A stretch of 43,170 nucleotides of DNA, from positions 1 through 43,170 of IMG/VR virus record IMGVR_UViG_3300021182_000196, one strand, 5' to 3'. Below are positions 1 through 5,929 of the stretch, piece after piece. The notes under the pieces were generated by a model. The model did no database searches, was not told the DNA's origin, and worked only from the letters and a program-made list of their open reading frames with translations. The stretch is from a virus. How positions within the stretch are numbered: position 1 is the stretch's first letter; every line of letters starts with the position of its first letter. The translations under genes were made by a program, and so were the position numbers.

Positions 1-184
1 GAACAGGGATCAGGGAACAGGGAACAGGAAAAGCCCACGGCTCTGGTTATTGTTCATATTTCAATTGTGCGCCAAGGGATCGTAATTATCTGCAAACCCC
101 TGCGGTGGGGCCAGCGGCCTTCGGCTTGTGGGTGGTGGGCTTGAGGTATCCCACCCTTTCCACATCGAACGCGCAAAGGATGGA
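1..184. other. host flank left of the prophage, no gene
   Basis: Host intergenic DNA up to the prophage boundary. I see no convincing coding frame. It starts with a low-complexity run built from GGGAACAGG/GGGATCAGG units (about 1-30). At 99-128 it carries a 30-bp GC-rich element that recurs with three mismatches at 42581-42610 in the right flank. The last five bases (180-184) are one copy of the target-site duplication. Removing the prophage and one duplication copy would join this DNA to 40806 onward, downstream of the response-regulator gene that ends at 40841. Confidence 0.75.
180..184. repeat. target-site duplication, left copy (ATGGA)
   Basis: ATGGA lies immediately outside the left terminus of the transposable prophage. 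The same five bases lie immediately outside the right terminus at 40806-40810. Five-bp duplications are what Mu-family transposases generate on integration. The match fits the boundaries predicted independently from the symmetric end sites. Confidence 0.9.
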
Positions 185-314
185 TGTGATTACAGGAATT
201 ATATGTCCAGTGGAGGGATTGAGTGGGTGATGGCGGGATGTGGCGGATTGGCGCGGGTGAAAGTGAGATTTCAACAGGCAGAAAGCGCGACGGGGATACC
301 GGAATTAAATGTCC
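185..314. repeat. left end with transposase-site copies L1 and L2
   Basis: L1 is the GGAATTATATGTCC core at 195-208, ten bases in from the terminal TG at 185. L2 is ATACCGGAATTAAATGTCC at 296-314, same orientation, 106 bp further in. L2 is identical over 19 bases to R3 at the right end (40734-40752). Read inward from each terminus, the left end and the right end align without gaps over 24 bases with most positions matching. By analogy with Mu attL these are the transposase binding sites; binding itself is inferred. No gene lies here. Confidence 0.85.
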
Positions 315-325
315 AAAATAGGTCC

Positions 326-531
326 AGTGGACTTGGATTTACCCCGTAAGTGATTGAAAAACCGTATAGCAATTTTCAAAATCCAAGTCCACTCGGTCCA
401 GTCATCCAAAAGATCGGTGCTGAGGCTGGTGGAAAACTAGAAACAGGCGCATAAATAAAGGATCGAAGCCCTTTGAAAATCCGAGTCCACTCGTCTCAAA
501 CCGCCCTTAAAAACCAAAATCCAAGTCCACT
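326..531. repeat. four copies of a 15-bp repeat AAATCCRAGTCCACT beside the left end
   Basis: Copies lie at 326-340 (inverted), 379-393, 477-491 and 517-531. Three are identical; the one at 477 has G for A at position 7. They sit in the non-coding stretch between the left terminus and the last gene of the early operon, and I find none near the right end or in the 11007-11072 control region. The motif differs from the terminal transposase site. Spacing is irregular and units are short, so this is not a CRISPR array. Plausible roles are a regulator-binding array, an accessory transposition site or the packaging-initiation region, which in Mu lies near one end. Confidence 0.7.
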
Positions 532-588
532 ATGAAAAACTGTAGACCAAGGATACTTCCAATAGGTAAACCGTTGGGGAAAATCTCG

Positions 589-610
589 AAAATGAGGCGA
601 TTTCGCCCTC
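589..610 (-). terminator. candidate terminator of the leftward early operon
   Basis: Just downstream of the last early gene (stop at 622) the minus strand reads GAGGGCGAAATCGCCTC (610-594), a GGCG/CGCC hairpin with an AAAT loop and flanking GAG/CTC pairing around a bulge, followed by CATTTTCG. The stem is short and the T-tract brief, so termination would be modest. The position is where the operon should end, before the binding-site region of the left terminus. Confidence 0.4.
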
Positions 611-621
611 GATTTCTCCCT

Positions 622-867
622 TCAAAAGCGCTGGTCGAGGCCGTTGGTTTGGTGGATGGATTCGCAGTGGGCGACGACTGAATCGTAACTGATGCGCCAG
701 GGGCTGTTGGGCTTATCGCGCACCTTGTAAGCCCGCAGAGTTCCGTCCTCGATCAAGCGTGTCACGGTCTGGATGGACACGTCAAGTATCTCCGCCACGC
801 GGGCTGTTGAAACAGTGAATCGCGGACTCCAGGGAAGCAATAACTGATCGGGGTGGCGGAAGCTCAT
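622..867 (-). CDS. small excisionase/MerR-type helix-turn-helix protein
   Basis: An 81-residue protein whose middle (about residues 17-65) matches the helix-turn-helix fold of the excisionase/MerR family: a Thr-Val-Ser-Thr-Ala-Arg-Val-Ala-Glu-Ile-Leu first helix, a Ser-Ile-Gln-Thr-Val recognition helix, then a Leu-Arg-Ala-Tyr-Lys-Val wing. It probably binds DNA as a phage regulator. I chose the ATG at 867 because it gives the operon's usual ATGA overlap with the gene ending at 864 and has AAAGGA seven bases upstream; a longer frame from 912 would overlap by 49 bases. It is the last gene of the early operon, next to the 15-bp repeats, so those repeats are possible targets (inference). Confidence 0.8.
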   Translation of the reverse strand: MSFRHPDQLLLPWSPRFTVSTARVAEILDVSIQTVTRLIEDGTLRAYKVRDKPNSPWRISYDSVVAHCESIHQTNGLDQRF

Positions 868-1406
868 AAAGCTATCCTTTCTCGTATAACTTTTGAACTG
901 CGAACTTCCCATTTTCCAGCGTGCTGAAGCATCCCTTTGAGCGCCCAGCGAACTTGGTTGGCGTCGGCCACAGTTACTATGGTTGGCGAGGACTTATGCT
1001 TGAGCGGTGAGTGCGGCGAATGCAGCCATGCATCGAACTGCGCGCGGCTCCATCCGAGACGCGCGTAGTAACTCTCCAGAGTGGCCAGGTCTACCGCTGA
1101 GGCTATCTGTGGGGCGCTGGCGAACTCACAGCCATCCTTGCGGCCGTCGAGGCCAGCGCGGCGCGCCTGGGCGCGATCTGGGCGCTGTTTTACAGGTGCT
1201 TTGACGCCCAAGACTTCCTGAAGGCTATCAATCAGAAACCCAGCGTCAGAGGGCGCTAAATCGCTGAAACTCTTTATCTGTTTATGCAGATGCTCACAGG
1301 CCCAAGATATTCTTTCTTCGCGCGACAAACCTATGCCGATTTCGCGGCGGGCGTACTGCGCGTAGAGCGTCTGGAGCCTTCCGAGTTGTCTTTTCGTGAT
1401 CGCCAT
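864..1406 (-). CDS. hypothetical early protein, possibly GemA/Mu gp16-like
   Basis: A 180-residue protein. The first 65 residues form two helical blocks, a Thr-Lys-Arg-Gln-Leu-Gly-Arg-Leu-Gln start followed by an Asp-Ala-Gly-Phe-Leu-Ile-Asp segment. This recalls the modules of the Mu gp16 (GemA) family, which affects host gene expression in Mu. Residues 75-90 are basic; the C-terminal 90 residues contain a Gly-Trp-Ser-Arg-Ala-Gln-Phe-Asp-Ala-Trp-Leu motif, again helix-rich. It begins 3 bases after the preceding gene's stop and overlaps the next by ATGA. The GemA link is from motif feel and genomic position only, so hypothetical protein is the safe name. Confidence 0.7.
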   Translation of the reverse strand: MAITKRQLGRLQTLYAQYARREIGIGLSREERISWACEHLHKQIKSFSDLAPSDAGFLIDSLQEVLGVKAPVKQRPDRAQARRAGLDGRKDGCEFASAPQIASAVDLATLESYYARLGWSRAQFDAWLHSPHSPLKHKSSPTIVTVADANQVRWALKGMLQHAGKWEVRSSKVIRERIAL

Positions 1407-1409
1407 AAC

Positions 1410-1601
1410 TCAATCCTTCTGATGTAACACCTTTTTACAGTGATCGCAGAGTGTCTGTGGCTTATTGCGGCGCATTTCCCGGCCATCTCTTTGACGGCAG
1501 GCATCCGAGCAAAACTTGGCGCGCGCGCGCATCTGTTTTTCGTTCAGCAATTCCGTACATCCCATTCTTTGGCACTGACGCCGATAACCTTGATCTTCCA
1601 A
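1410..1601 (-). CDS. small zinc-ribbon-like protein, TTG start
   Basis: A 63-residue basic protein with paired cysteines: Cys-Gln-Arg-Met-Gly-Cys near residue 10, Phe-Cys-Ser-Asp-Ala-Cys-Arg-Gln-Arg near 31 and Cys-Asp-His-Cys near 52. The central motif is a common signature of small zinc-binding proteins. The start is a TTG at 1601, with GGGGAG seven bases upstream and an in-frame stop shortly before. A longer overlapping frame (1462-1788) has no such motifs and I take it as a shadow. It is one of six Cys-rich small proteins in the early operon. Function unknown; nucleic-acid binding is likely. Confidence 0.65.
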   Translation of the reverse strand: MEDQGYRRQCQRMGCTELLNEKQMRARAKFCSDACRQRDGREMRRNKPQTLCDHCKKVLHQKD

Positions 1602-1616
1602 CCCCGTTCTCCCCGT

Positions 1617-1823
1617 TCATTTTGAAGTAACTAGCCGGCGCATTGGTTGCTGATGAAGTTTGACGTGACCGATATGCCAGCCTTTGCAAAAGCGGCAGGC
1701 GTAGATTTGTAACTCGCCAGGCGGATGGTTGAACTGGCGATTCGTTGAGCTGAGACCTATGCAAGCCTTGCGGTGACTGCTGTACCAAACTTTTTGAAGG
1801 CAGGAACGCTGCTCACTGGTCAT
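1617..1823 (-). CDS. small Cys/His protein with CxxC-WHxGH motif
   Basis: A 68-residue protein with a Tyr-Ala-Cys-Arg-Phe-Cys-Lys-Gly-Trp-His-Ile-Gly-His stretch near residues 40-53, a zinc-knuckle-like pattern seen in many small phage and bacterial hypotheticals. An earlier Cys follows a Ser-His-Arg-Lys segment. The start at 1823 gives an ATGA overlap with the ASCH gene and has GGAGGA six to seven bases upstream; a 19-residue longer frame to 1880 would run deep into that gene. Function unknown, probably a zinc-stabilised nucleic-acid-binding protein. Confidence 0.75.
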   Translation of the reverse strand: MTSEQRSCLQKVWYSSHRKACIGLSSTNRQFNHPPGELQIYACRFCKGWHIGHVKLHQQPMRRLVTSK

Positions 1824-2173
1824 GGCTTCCTCCAGTGAATAATGCAACCTCTGAAAGGCAACCTTCCGCGCCAAAAGCACATCATGTCCACGTAATCCAT
1901 AAATCCATCGCGCCTTGCAAGCTGCTCTCGCTCAGATATGTCTAAAAGTTGACCATCAATACTGATCTGGCACGCGGAATCTATAAGAATCTCTTCAACC
2001 TTTGTGCAGCGGACGCGCATAAGCAGTTGCGCTCCTTTTTGCCGAAGTCCGGTGTAGAGGTGAAGGACGTTTCCTGGCTTATCAGGATGAGCGCGGAGCG
2101 CACGGATAGTGTGCGTCTTGCTACCATCGAGAATCATTGGCACGAAACGCTTCTGAAAGTTATAGAGACCCAT
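1820..2173 (-). CDS. ASCH-domain protein
   Basis: A 117-residue protein. Its first 60 residues look like an ASCH domain: a Phe-Gln-Lys-Arg-Phe-Val-Pro-Met-Ile start, Gly-Ser-Lys-Thr-His-Thr-Ile-Arg, then Pro-Gly-Asn-Val-Leu-His-Leu-Tyr-Thr-Gly. The Lys-Thr-x-Thr-Ile-Arg element is the usual signature of this PUA-related fold, which binds RNA or modified nucleosides. A central Cys-Thr-Lys-Val-Glu-Glu-Ile strand follows. It overlaps its neighbours by TAATG upstream (2173) and ATGA downstream, so it is translationally coupled. ASCH proteins are frequent in phage early regions; the substrate here cannot be told from sequence. Confidence 0.8.
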   Translation of the reverse strand: MGLYNFQKRFVPMILDGSKTHTIRALRAHPDKPGNVLHLYTGLRQKGAQLLMRVRCTKVEEILIDSACQISIDGQLLDISEREQLARRDGFMDYVDMMCFWRGRLPFRGCIIHWRKP

Positions 2174-2409
2174 TATGCAGCCTTCCGTTCTTCTTCCGCC
2201 GACTCTTGCCGAAAGGCCAGGTTGTGCACGCGGGCGAGTTGTTTCAGCCGCGCAGAGTTATAGCCAGCGCCATGCAATATGCGGAAGATCGTATTGCGAT
2301 GAACTCCGGTATTCTTGGCGGCGGCGCACATATTTCCGCGCGCGTTGATGACAGCGCGGAGAAGCAAGACAACCTGGCATCTGCGCAGTTCCTGGGCGTA
2401 GGCGGTCAT
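2173..2409 (-). CDS. Fis-type helix-turn-helix protein
   Basis: A 78-residue protein with an arrangement like the C-terminal DNA-binding helices of Fis: Gly-Asn-Met-Cys-Ala-Ala-Ala-Lys-Asn-Thr-Gly-Val-His-Arg-Asn-Thr-Ile (about 25-41), then a recognition region Arg-Ile-Leu-His-Gly-Ala-Gly-Tyr. It lies after the receiver-like gene with an ATGA overlap, so the two could act together as a split response regulator (receiver plus output domain); that is inference. It is also a candidate for the missing middle/late activator that Mor or C supplies in Mu. Confidence 0.75.
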   Translation of the reverse strand: MTAYAQELRRCQVVLLLRAVINARGNMCAAAKNTGVHRNTIFRILHGAGYNSARLKQLARVHNLAFRQESAEEERKAA

Positions 2410-2843
2410 GCGACACCAGCCAATCTTTGAGCGTCGTCTGCCAACAGAATTTCAGCCGCAAAAACAACCGGCTTGCGCGCAGGCTTTGGTCCGCGTTTGC
2501 GGGCGGTGATTACCTTGACGCGTTCAAGCAAGGCCGTTTGGTCGCGCTCACGCACGGCTGTGGCATCAGCGTGTATATCTTCCGCACACAGATCGGAGGC
2601 TTTGGGCGTAAGCACAAGGCTGGGGAATCCAGCAATATGAGCCTGGTCGAGTAACTTAGCCGCACCAACAAAAGGCAGATCAACAAAGAGTAATTCAAAG
2701 AGATCGGTACACAAAGCCAACTGAGCGTCTGGCAGCAGAATTGCCGAAGTTACCGCATAGCCATTTGTATTTAGCATGAAGCTGAGAATGGAGATGCGAT
2801 CTTCTGATGCGCCGGCCAGGAGTATTTTCTTTTTTGGTCTCAT
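2406..2843 (-). CDS. degenerate response-regulator receiver-like protein
   Basis: A 145-residue protein. Residues 1-110 alternate hydrophobic strands and helices like a CheY fold: Lys-Ile-Leu-Leu-Ala-Gly strand 1, Leu-Leu-Phe-Val-Asp-Leu-Pro strand 3 with an Asp at the phosphorylation position, and Ser-Leu-Val-Leu-Thr-Pro-Lys strand 5 with the Thr and Lys of the switch. The acidic pair that normally follows strand 1 is replaced by Gly-Ala-Ser, so metal binding may be lost. The C-terminal 35 residues contain a basic Arg-Lys-Arg-Gly-Pro-Lys-Pro stretch. The ATG at 2843 is chosen for its ATGA overlap and GGAGGTG ribosome site; a longer frame reaches 2891. Possible partner: the Fis-like protein next door. 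Confidence 0.7.
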   Translation of the reverse strand: MRPKKKILLAGASEDRISILSFMLNTNGYAVTSAILLPDAQLALCTDLFELLFVDLPFVGAAKLLDQAHIAGFPSLVLTPKASDLCAEDIHADATAVRERDQTALLERVKVITARKRGPKPARKPVVFAAEILLADDAQRLAGVA

Positions 2844-3082
2844 GCCAACACCTCCAGAACGCGCACCAGGCTGGGATTCAAAGGATGCCATGCCAAAGCG
2901 CCGCGCAGGTGAAGGTAGCGCAACTCTTTTTTGAGGAGGATGCCTGTGGGAGTTCCATCGAATTCAGTGTTGATATCGCGCCATTTCACGCCGTCTATTT
3001 CCACGGCAACCGAGTGAGAATCAAGCGCACTTTCCGAAGTGCGGAGCGCGAGTTCATGCGCGAGCCTATTGAGTTCCTTCAT
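2840..3082 (-). CDS. hypothetical early protein
   Basis: An 80-residue protein I do not recognise. It starts with a helical Lys-Glu-Leu-Asn-Arg-Leu-Ala-His-Glu-Leu segment, has a central beta-like stretch (Val-Ala-Val-Glu-Ile-Asp-Gly-Val-Lys-Trp) and ends with a Leu/Val-rich segment. An AAAGGA ribosome site lies about nine bases before the ATG. It follows the upstream gene after 13 bases and overlaps the receiver-like gene by ATGA. Confidence 0.65.
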   Translation of the reverse strand: MKELNRLAHELALRTSESALDSHSVAVEIDGVKWRDINTEFDGTPTGILLKKELRYLHLRGALAWHPLNPSLVRVLEVLA

Positions 3083-3095
3083 AGGGTGATTCCTT

Positions 3096-3425
3096 TCACT
3101 GCTGGATGCAGTTAACGTGCGCCAGCTTTATTTCAAGATCGGACACATCTTCGTGATGCAGCTTTCCGACATAGATGATGGCCGCGAGACGCGCGGCCCG
3201 GTAGGAGTAAAAGTTTTGACTCCCAGCAACCCAGCAGGCGTAAGTGTCTTCGACCTGGTGGCGCAGTTCAAGCGATAACTCAAACCAATGCTTCTGACAC
3301 ATAAGCTGACCGGGCAGGCGGCTCCAAGTGCAACCGAGAGCGTGACAGATATAGTTGCTGTCGAGTGGACGATTGTCGTCCGGCCTAGTGGATTCGTTGA
3401 TCTGCTTGGAGGAGCGAACGAACAT
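3096..3425 (-). CDS. hypothetical zinc-finger-like protein with CxxKHW motif
   Basis: A 109-residue protein. Near residues 27-46 it has Cys-His-Ala-Leu-Gly-Cys, then Leu-Met-Cys-Gln-Lys-His-Trp-Phe, followed by a Leu-Arg-His-Gln-Val-Glu-Asp-Thr-Tyr helix. This Cys4/His arrangement with a following Trp is familiar from small phage hypotheticals, where it probably binds zinc. The rest is helical with a Tyr-Arg-Ala-Ala-Arg-Leu-Ala-Ala-Ile-Ile segment. It is joined to the upstream gene by TGATG. Function unknown. Confidence 0.7.
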   Translation of the reverse strand: MFVRSSKQINESTRPDDNRPLDSNYICHALGCTWSRLPGQLMCQKHWFELSLELRHQVEDTYACWVAGSQNFYSYRAARLAAIIYVGKLHHEDVSDLEIKLAHVNCIQQ

Positions 3426-3910
3426 CAGGCCACCTCCATCGCATCGACTTCGATTTGAAGTTGGCCGAGCAGCTCCAGCGCAGCGCGCGGACCGTCAACA
3501 GCCTTGAGCACTTCCAGCTCCGCGCGAACCTGGTCGAGGACTTGCTTGTGTAGGATGGCGTGATCTTGCTCGGTGAGCATCAGAAAGTAGCCGCCGTCGC
3601 TGCCCTTCTTACTGGAGCCGATGGGCAGGCGGAAATCGATGCGCAGAGTACGGACGGCGTTTTTGACTTGGCGCTCTGAAAGCTGAACGTATTTCACCCA
3701 ACTTTCACGCATTTCACGAATGGTGATGGCGCGATCCGCGCCACGGTGGAAGCGGATGGCGCGCAGCACTTGTTTCTCATCGTCGGAGAGATTGAGTTTG
3801 AGCGGGCCTCCGGGCTTGCCGAAAAGCAGCAGCTCTATCTCCAGATCGAGCAGGCGCGCACGCTCTTCGACTGACGGTGAGAGGTCGGGAAATAGAGACA
3901 GTTCAGTCAT
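3425..3910 (-). CDS. winged-helix DNA-binding phage protein
   Basis: A 161-residue protein. The middle (about 50-120) has a winged-helix pattern: Asp-Asp-Glu-Lys-Gln-Val-Leu-Arg-Ala-Ile, a Ser-Glu-Arg-Gln-Val-Lys-Asn-Ala-Val-Arg-Thr-Leu recognition helix, then Leu-Pro-Ile-Gly-Ser-Ser and Gly-Gly-Tyr-Phe-Leu-Met-Leu forming the wing. This module is common in phage replication or regulatory proteins. The ATG at 3910 is preferred over 3955 for the ATGA overlap with the upstream gene. The C-terminal 50 residues look coiled-coil, suggesting dimerisation. A regulatory role in the early region is inference. Confidence 0.75.
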   Translation of the reverse strand: MTELSLFPDLSPSVEERARLLDLEIELLLFGKPGGPLKLNLSDDEKQVLRAIRFHRGADRAITIREMRESWVKYVQLSERQVKNAVRTLRIDFRLPIGSSKKGSDGGYFLMLTEQDHAILHKQVLDQVRAELEVLKAVDGPRAALELLGQLQIEVDAMEVA

Positions 3911-4134
3911 AAGGTCTCCGTTGTGGCGAGTGAGTCTTCCAGCAGGTGGCCGCACTCTCGGCAGTAAACGCGTTTGATGTGGTCACACTGATTGGTCAAT
4001 ACATTGGCGGCCGTTTCTTCGGTGTACCTTGCAAAACTTTCACCTGGCCAAATTCTGTCGAAGCATTCAGAGCATTCGTTGAATGCGCTGGATCTGACCC
4101 AGCGAACAACACAGGACACGGCGGCGGCTGTCAT
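3907..4134 (-). CDS. small zinc-ribbon protein
   Basis: A 75-residue protein with two Cys-x2-Cys knuckles, Cys-Ser-Glu-Cys near residue 21 and Tyr-Cys-Arg-Glu-Cys-Gly-His near 57, and an extra Cys-Asp-His between them; this is a treble-clef or ribbon layout. It overlaps both neighbours by ATGA, and its position directly after a zinc-ribbon/HTH gene and before a winged-helix gene suggests a nucleic-acid-related role. No specific function can be assigned. Confidence 0.7.
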   Translation of the reverse strand: MTAAAVSCVVRWVRSSAFNECSECFDRIWPGESFARYTEETAANVLTNQCDHIKRVYCRECGHLLEDSLATTETL

Positions 4135-4730
4135 GAGACAGTGCCTTCCAGGCCAATGACGTAATTACCAGCAAAGAGATTAGCTTTGCTCTCCAGCGAG
4201 AGCTGCATCCACCAGGCATCGAGTTGCAGTTGGTTCACCTTGATGGTGACGGGCCAGGAATCGACGACTTGCGCGGCGCGCTGGATCGCATTCCCGATGG
4301 GTTTCGAGGCAGCCTTCGCCCTGGCGGCTGCTTTGCCTGACTTTGGTGCTTTGGCCGCTCCAGACTCTCTGCTCTGCTTGGTGCGGTAATACTGCACGAC
4401 GCTCTGGGCAACGCCCAGGCGCTTGCCGACGATGCGGCAGGAATCAGATGGATCTGATTCGCGGATGGCTCGGAGTAATTCTGGTTTCATCGTATTCTCC
4501 TTTAAAGATTTGGGTTCAGGGCAGAGATGCACTTCAGTTGCGCCGAGCGCGGTGGCCAGGGAAAAGGCCTTCTCCTCGATAGGTGAGGCGAGTAGCCCCG
4601 GGGGCGCGTGCGTGCCGTCATCGCAGGCGGCGCAGAGAGCCTCGCCGTCGAAGATCAAAACGGCATCGCAGCAGAGGCAACGCGAGCAGTGCTTGCCTTT
4701 TGGCGGCATCGTGGTGTGGGCTTCAATCAT
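4131..4730 (-). CDS. zinc-ribbon plus helix-turn-helix fusion with an internal start
   Basis: A 199-residue protein in two parts. Residues 15-36 hold six cysteines (15, 18, 20, 21, 33, 36), a zinc ribbon. Residues 81-120 form a helix-turn-helix (Cys-Arg-Ile-Val-Gly-Lys-Arg-Leu-Gly-Val-Ala then Val-Val-Gln-Tyr-Tyr-Arg), followed by a Lys/Ala-rich linker and a C-terminal block with Leu-Asp-Ala-Trp-Trp-Met-Gln-Leu. Met81 (ATG at 4490) is preceded by a perfect AAGGAG with a six-base spacer. A 119-residue HTH-only product from 4490 to 4131 is therefore likely besides the full protein. It looks like two genes fused by loss of a stop codon. Function unknown. Confidence 0.75.
   Translation of the reverse strand: MIEAHTTMPPKGKHCSRCLCCDAVLIFDGEALCAACDDGTHAPPGLLASPIEEKAFSLATALGATEVHLCPEPKSLKENTMKPELLRAIRESDPSDSCRIVGKRLGVAQSVVQYYRTKQSRESGAAKAPKSGKAAARAKAASKPIGNAIQRAAQVVDSWPVTIKVNQLQLDAWWMQLSLESKANLFAGNYVIGLEGTVS
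4488..4502 (-). promoter_or_regulatory. internal ribosome-binding site and start within the 4131-4730 gene
   Basis: The minus strand reads AAGGAG at 4502-4497, a six-base spacer, then ATG at 4490-4488, in frame with the long gene and exactly before its helix-turn-helix half. It is as strong as any ribosome site in the operon. Confidence 0.65.
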
Positions 4731-4951
4731 TTGCGGCCAGCTTTCCGCTTCATCTGCGCGCTGAAGTTTTTAGTAAGAGCGTCGGCCTCTACTTTGCCGC
4801 GCTTGAGATAGTCATGAAGGCGTGAGTTTGCAGCGAGCAAATCGAAAGGATCGGCACCTTCAAGTTCTTCCATTTGCGATACGGCATAGAGCGCGGAATC
4901 GAGCAGGCTTTCGAGTTCTAAGAGCCGGTCATTTATAGAACGATCCATCAT
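4727..4951 (-). CDS. hypothetical small coiled-coil protein
   Basis: A 74-residue, mostly helical protein: an acidic Leu-rich N-terminal helix (Leu-Leu-Glu-Leu-Glu-Ser-Leu-Leu-Asp-Ser) and a basic C-terminus ending Lys-Arg-Lys-Ala-Gly-Arg-Lys. It begins with two Met codons; the first (4951) makes the ATGA overlap with the 58-residue gene upstream. I recognise no family. The helical, charged composition suggests a protein-protein or DNA-associated role. Confidence 0.65.
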   Translation of the reverse strand: MMDRSINDRLLELESLLDSALYAVSQMEELEGADPFDLLAANSRLHDYLKRGKVEADALTKNFSAQMKRKAGRK

Positions 4952-5124
4952 GCGGCCTCTTTCTTTTGGCAGTAGATTGGCCGGCCTGAAGAGGATGTGG
5001 AAGCCGCCACCTCTGCGGTCACTTTAGGGCAGCAATTCCAAGGGTCAAGCGGAAGACTACAGACCGCGCAAGTGGCGCGCAGGTGATAGGGGATCGGATC
5101 GATCTGGATGACTTGTGTATTCAT
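4948..5124 (-). CDS. 58-residue Cys-containing protein
   Basis: A small gene in what would otherwise be a 170-bp gap. ATG at 5124, TGA at 4950-4948, 58 residues. Cysteines form Cys-Ala-Val-Cys at 19-22, Cys-Cys at 31-32 and a last Cys at 52, a small zinc-ribbon pattern like the others in this operon. It overlaps both neighbours by ATGA, which together with the cysteines is the main evidence that it is real. Function unknown. Confidence 0.7.
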   Translation of the reverse strand: MNTQVIQIDPIPYHLRATCAVCSLPLDPWNCCPKVTAEVAASTSSSGRPIYCQKKEAA

Positions 5125-5357
5125 TTTTTGCCAGCTTTCTTGGCCGCCTTGGCGGCTTTACGCTCGGCTTTCTCAGCGGCTTCGGTTTCCTTCTGGCGGA
5201 GCGCGGCGGCCAGGTCAACAGAGAGCGCCGGAGCTTTGGCGCTGACATTGAAGCAGCCGGAGAAGAGCGAGAGAATCCGGCGCTGTACATCGTCGGCGAA
5301 GCCGCCAATTTCCAGCTTCAGTGTGCTGGCGGCATCTTTGCGCAGACTGTGCTTCAC
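5121..5357 (-). CDS. C-terminal part of a split early gene (or separate GTG-start gene)
   Basis: 78 codons read from a GTG at 5357, giving a protein with a beta-like middle and a Lys/Ala/Glu-rich basic tail. The same frame is open without interruption back to the TAA at 5417-5415 that ends the upstream gene. No ribosome site precedes the GTG, and no other in-frame start exists after the TAA. This is the only junction in the whole operon with a gap above 15 bases. I therefore think 5121-5678 was one gene of about 185 codons cut by a nonsense mutation, or one read through. Family not recognised. Confidence 0.5.
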   Translation of the reverse strand: MKHSLRKDAASTLKLEIGGFADDVQRRILSLFSGCFNVSAKAPALSVDLAAALRQKETEAAEKAERKAAKAAKKAGKK

Positions 5358-5414
5358 CTTGCGGTCAAAGAGCTGGCAGAATACCTTGGGCTTTTTGAGT
5401 CGCGAGAGTTCCGA

Positions 5415-5678
5415 TTACAGTTTGCCCACCATCGGTTCCACGGTCTCGATGGAAGAGGCAACGGTAGCGTCGGCGATGTAGAGCGTGCCTTCCAAGCGTG
5501 TGGTCTTTTCGGCGTGGGCGGGTGTGTAACCGAAGTCCTGCACGGCGGCCAGCAATGCGCCTTTGGCGGTGGAGAGTTTCTGTTGCTCTTTTTCGACGGC
5601 CGCTTTGGCTGTGTCGAAGGCAAGACAGAGATCGTCAATCTCTGCGGCGGTGGGAGCGGGTTTCTTTTCGTTGGTCAT
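5415..5678 (-). CDS. N-terminal part of a split early gene
   Basis: 87 residues from ATG 5678, starting Met-Thr-Asn-Glu-Lys-Lys-Pro. A long charged helix (Asp-Thr-Ala-Lys-Ala-Ala-Val-Glu-Lys-Glu-Gln-Gln-Lys) at about 23-50 is followed by a beta-rich segment. It ends at TAA 5417-5415, and the same frame continues for another 98 codons to 5121. The start is fixed by the ATGA overlap with the upstream gene; a longer frame to 5756 is a shadow. In Mu-like phages this part of the early region often holds the Gam nuclease inhibitor. The long helix is compatible with that but I see no diagnostic motif. Confidence 0.65.
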   Translation of the reverse strand: MTNEKKPAPTAAEIDDLCLAFDTAKAAVEKEQQKLSTAKGALLAAVQDFGYTPAHAEKTTRLEGTLYIADATVASSIETVEPMVGKL

Positions 5679-5929
5679 AGTGCCTCGGTTTCTTGGGTTG
5701 AGTTGAACAAGCTGTTGAGATCGTCCAGGTAGCGCGAGATGCGTTTGTGACAGCACTGCTGGCCGCAGAGGTCTTCGTATGTGAACACTGGATTGCGCGG
5801 TGTTTCCGTGGCTTCCACGGGCTGAATGAGAATGCCTTCGAAGCTGGGCCGCGTGATGGCAACCAGCCAGTGATTTACCTCAGCCTTCTGGCGTCCGCAG
5901 ATGTCGCAAACCACAGTGGGTGCTTCCAT
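5675..5929 (-). CDS. small zinc-ribbon-like protein
   Basis: An 84-residue protein with Cys-Asp-Ile-Cys-Gly-Arg at residues 8-13 and a second cluster, Leu-Cys-Gly-Gln-Gln-Cys-Cys-His, at 54-61, followed by an Arg-Ile-Ser-Arg-Tyr-Leu helix. Two knuckles about 45 residues apart suggest one zinc site. It is linked upstream by TGATG at 5929 and downstream by ATGA. Function unknown. Confidence 0.75.
   Translation of the reverse strand: MEAPTVVCDICGRQKAEVNHWLVAITRPSFEGILIQPVEATETPRNPVFTYEDLCGQQCCHKRISRYLDDLNSLFNSTQETEAL

Noticed and set aside
326-531. CRISPR array
   Set aside because: Units are only 15 bp, one is inverted, spacing ranges from 25 to 83 bases, and no cas gene is near.
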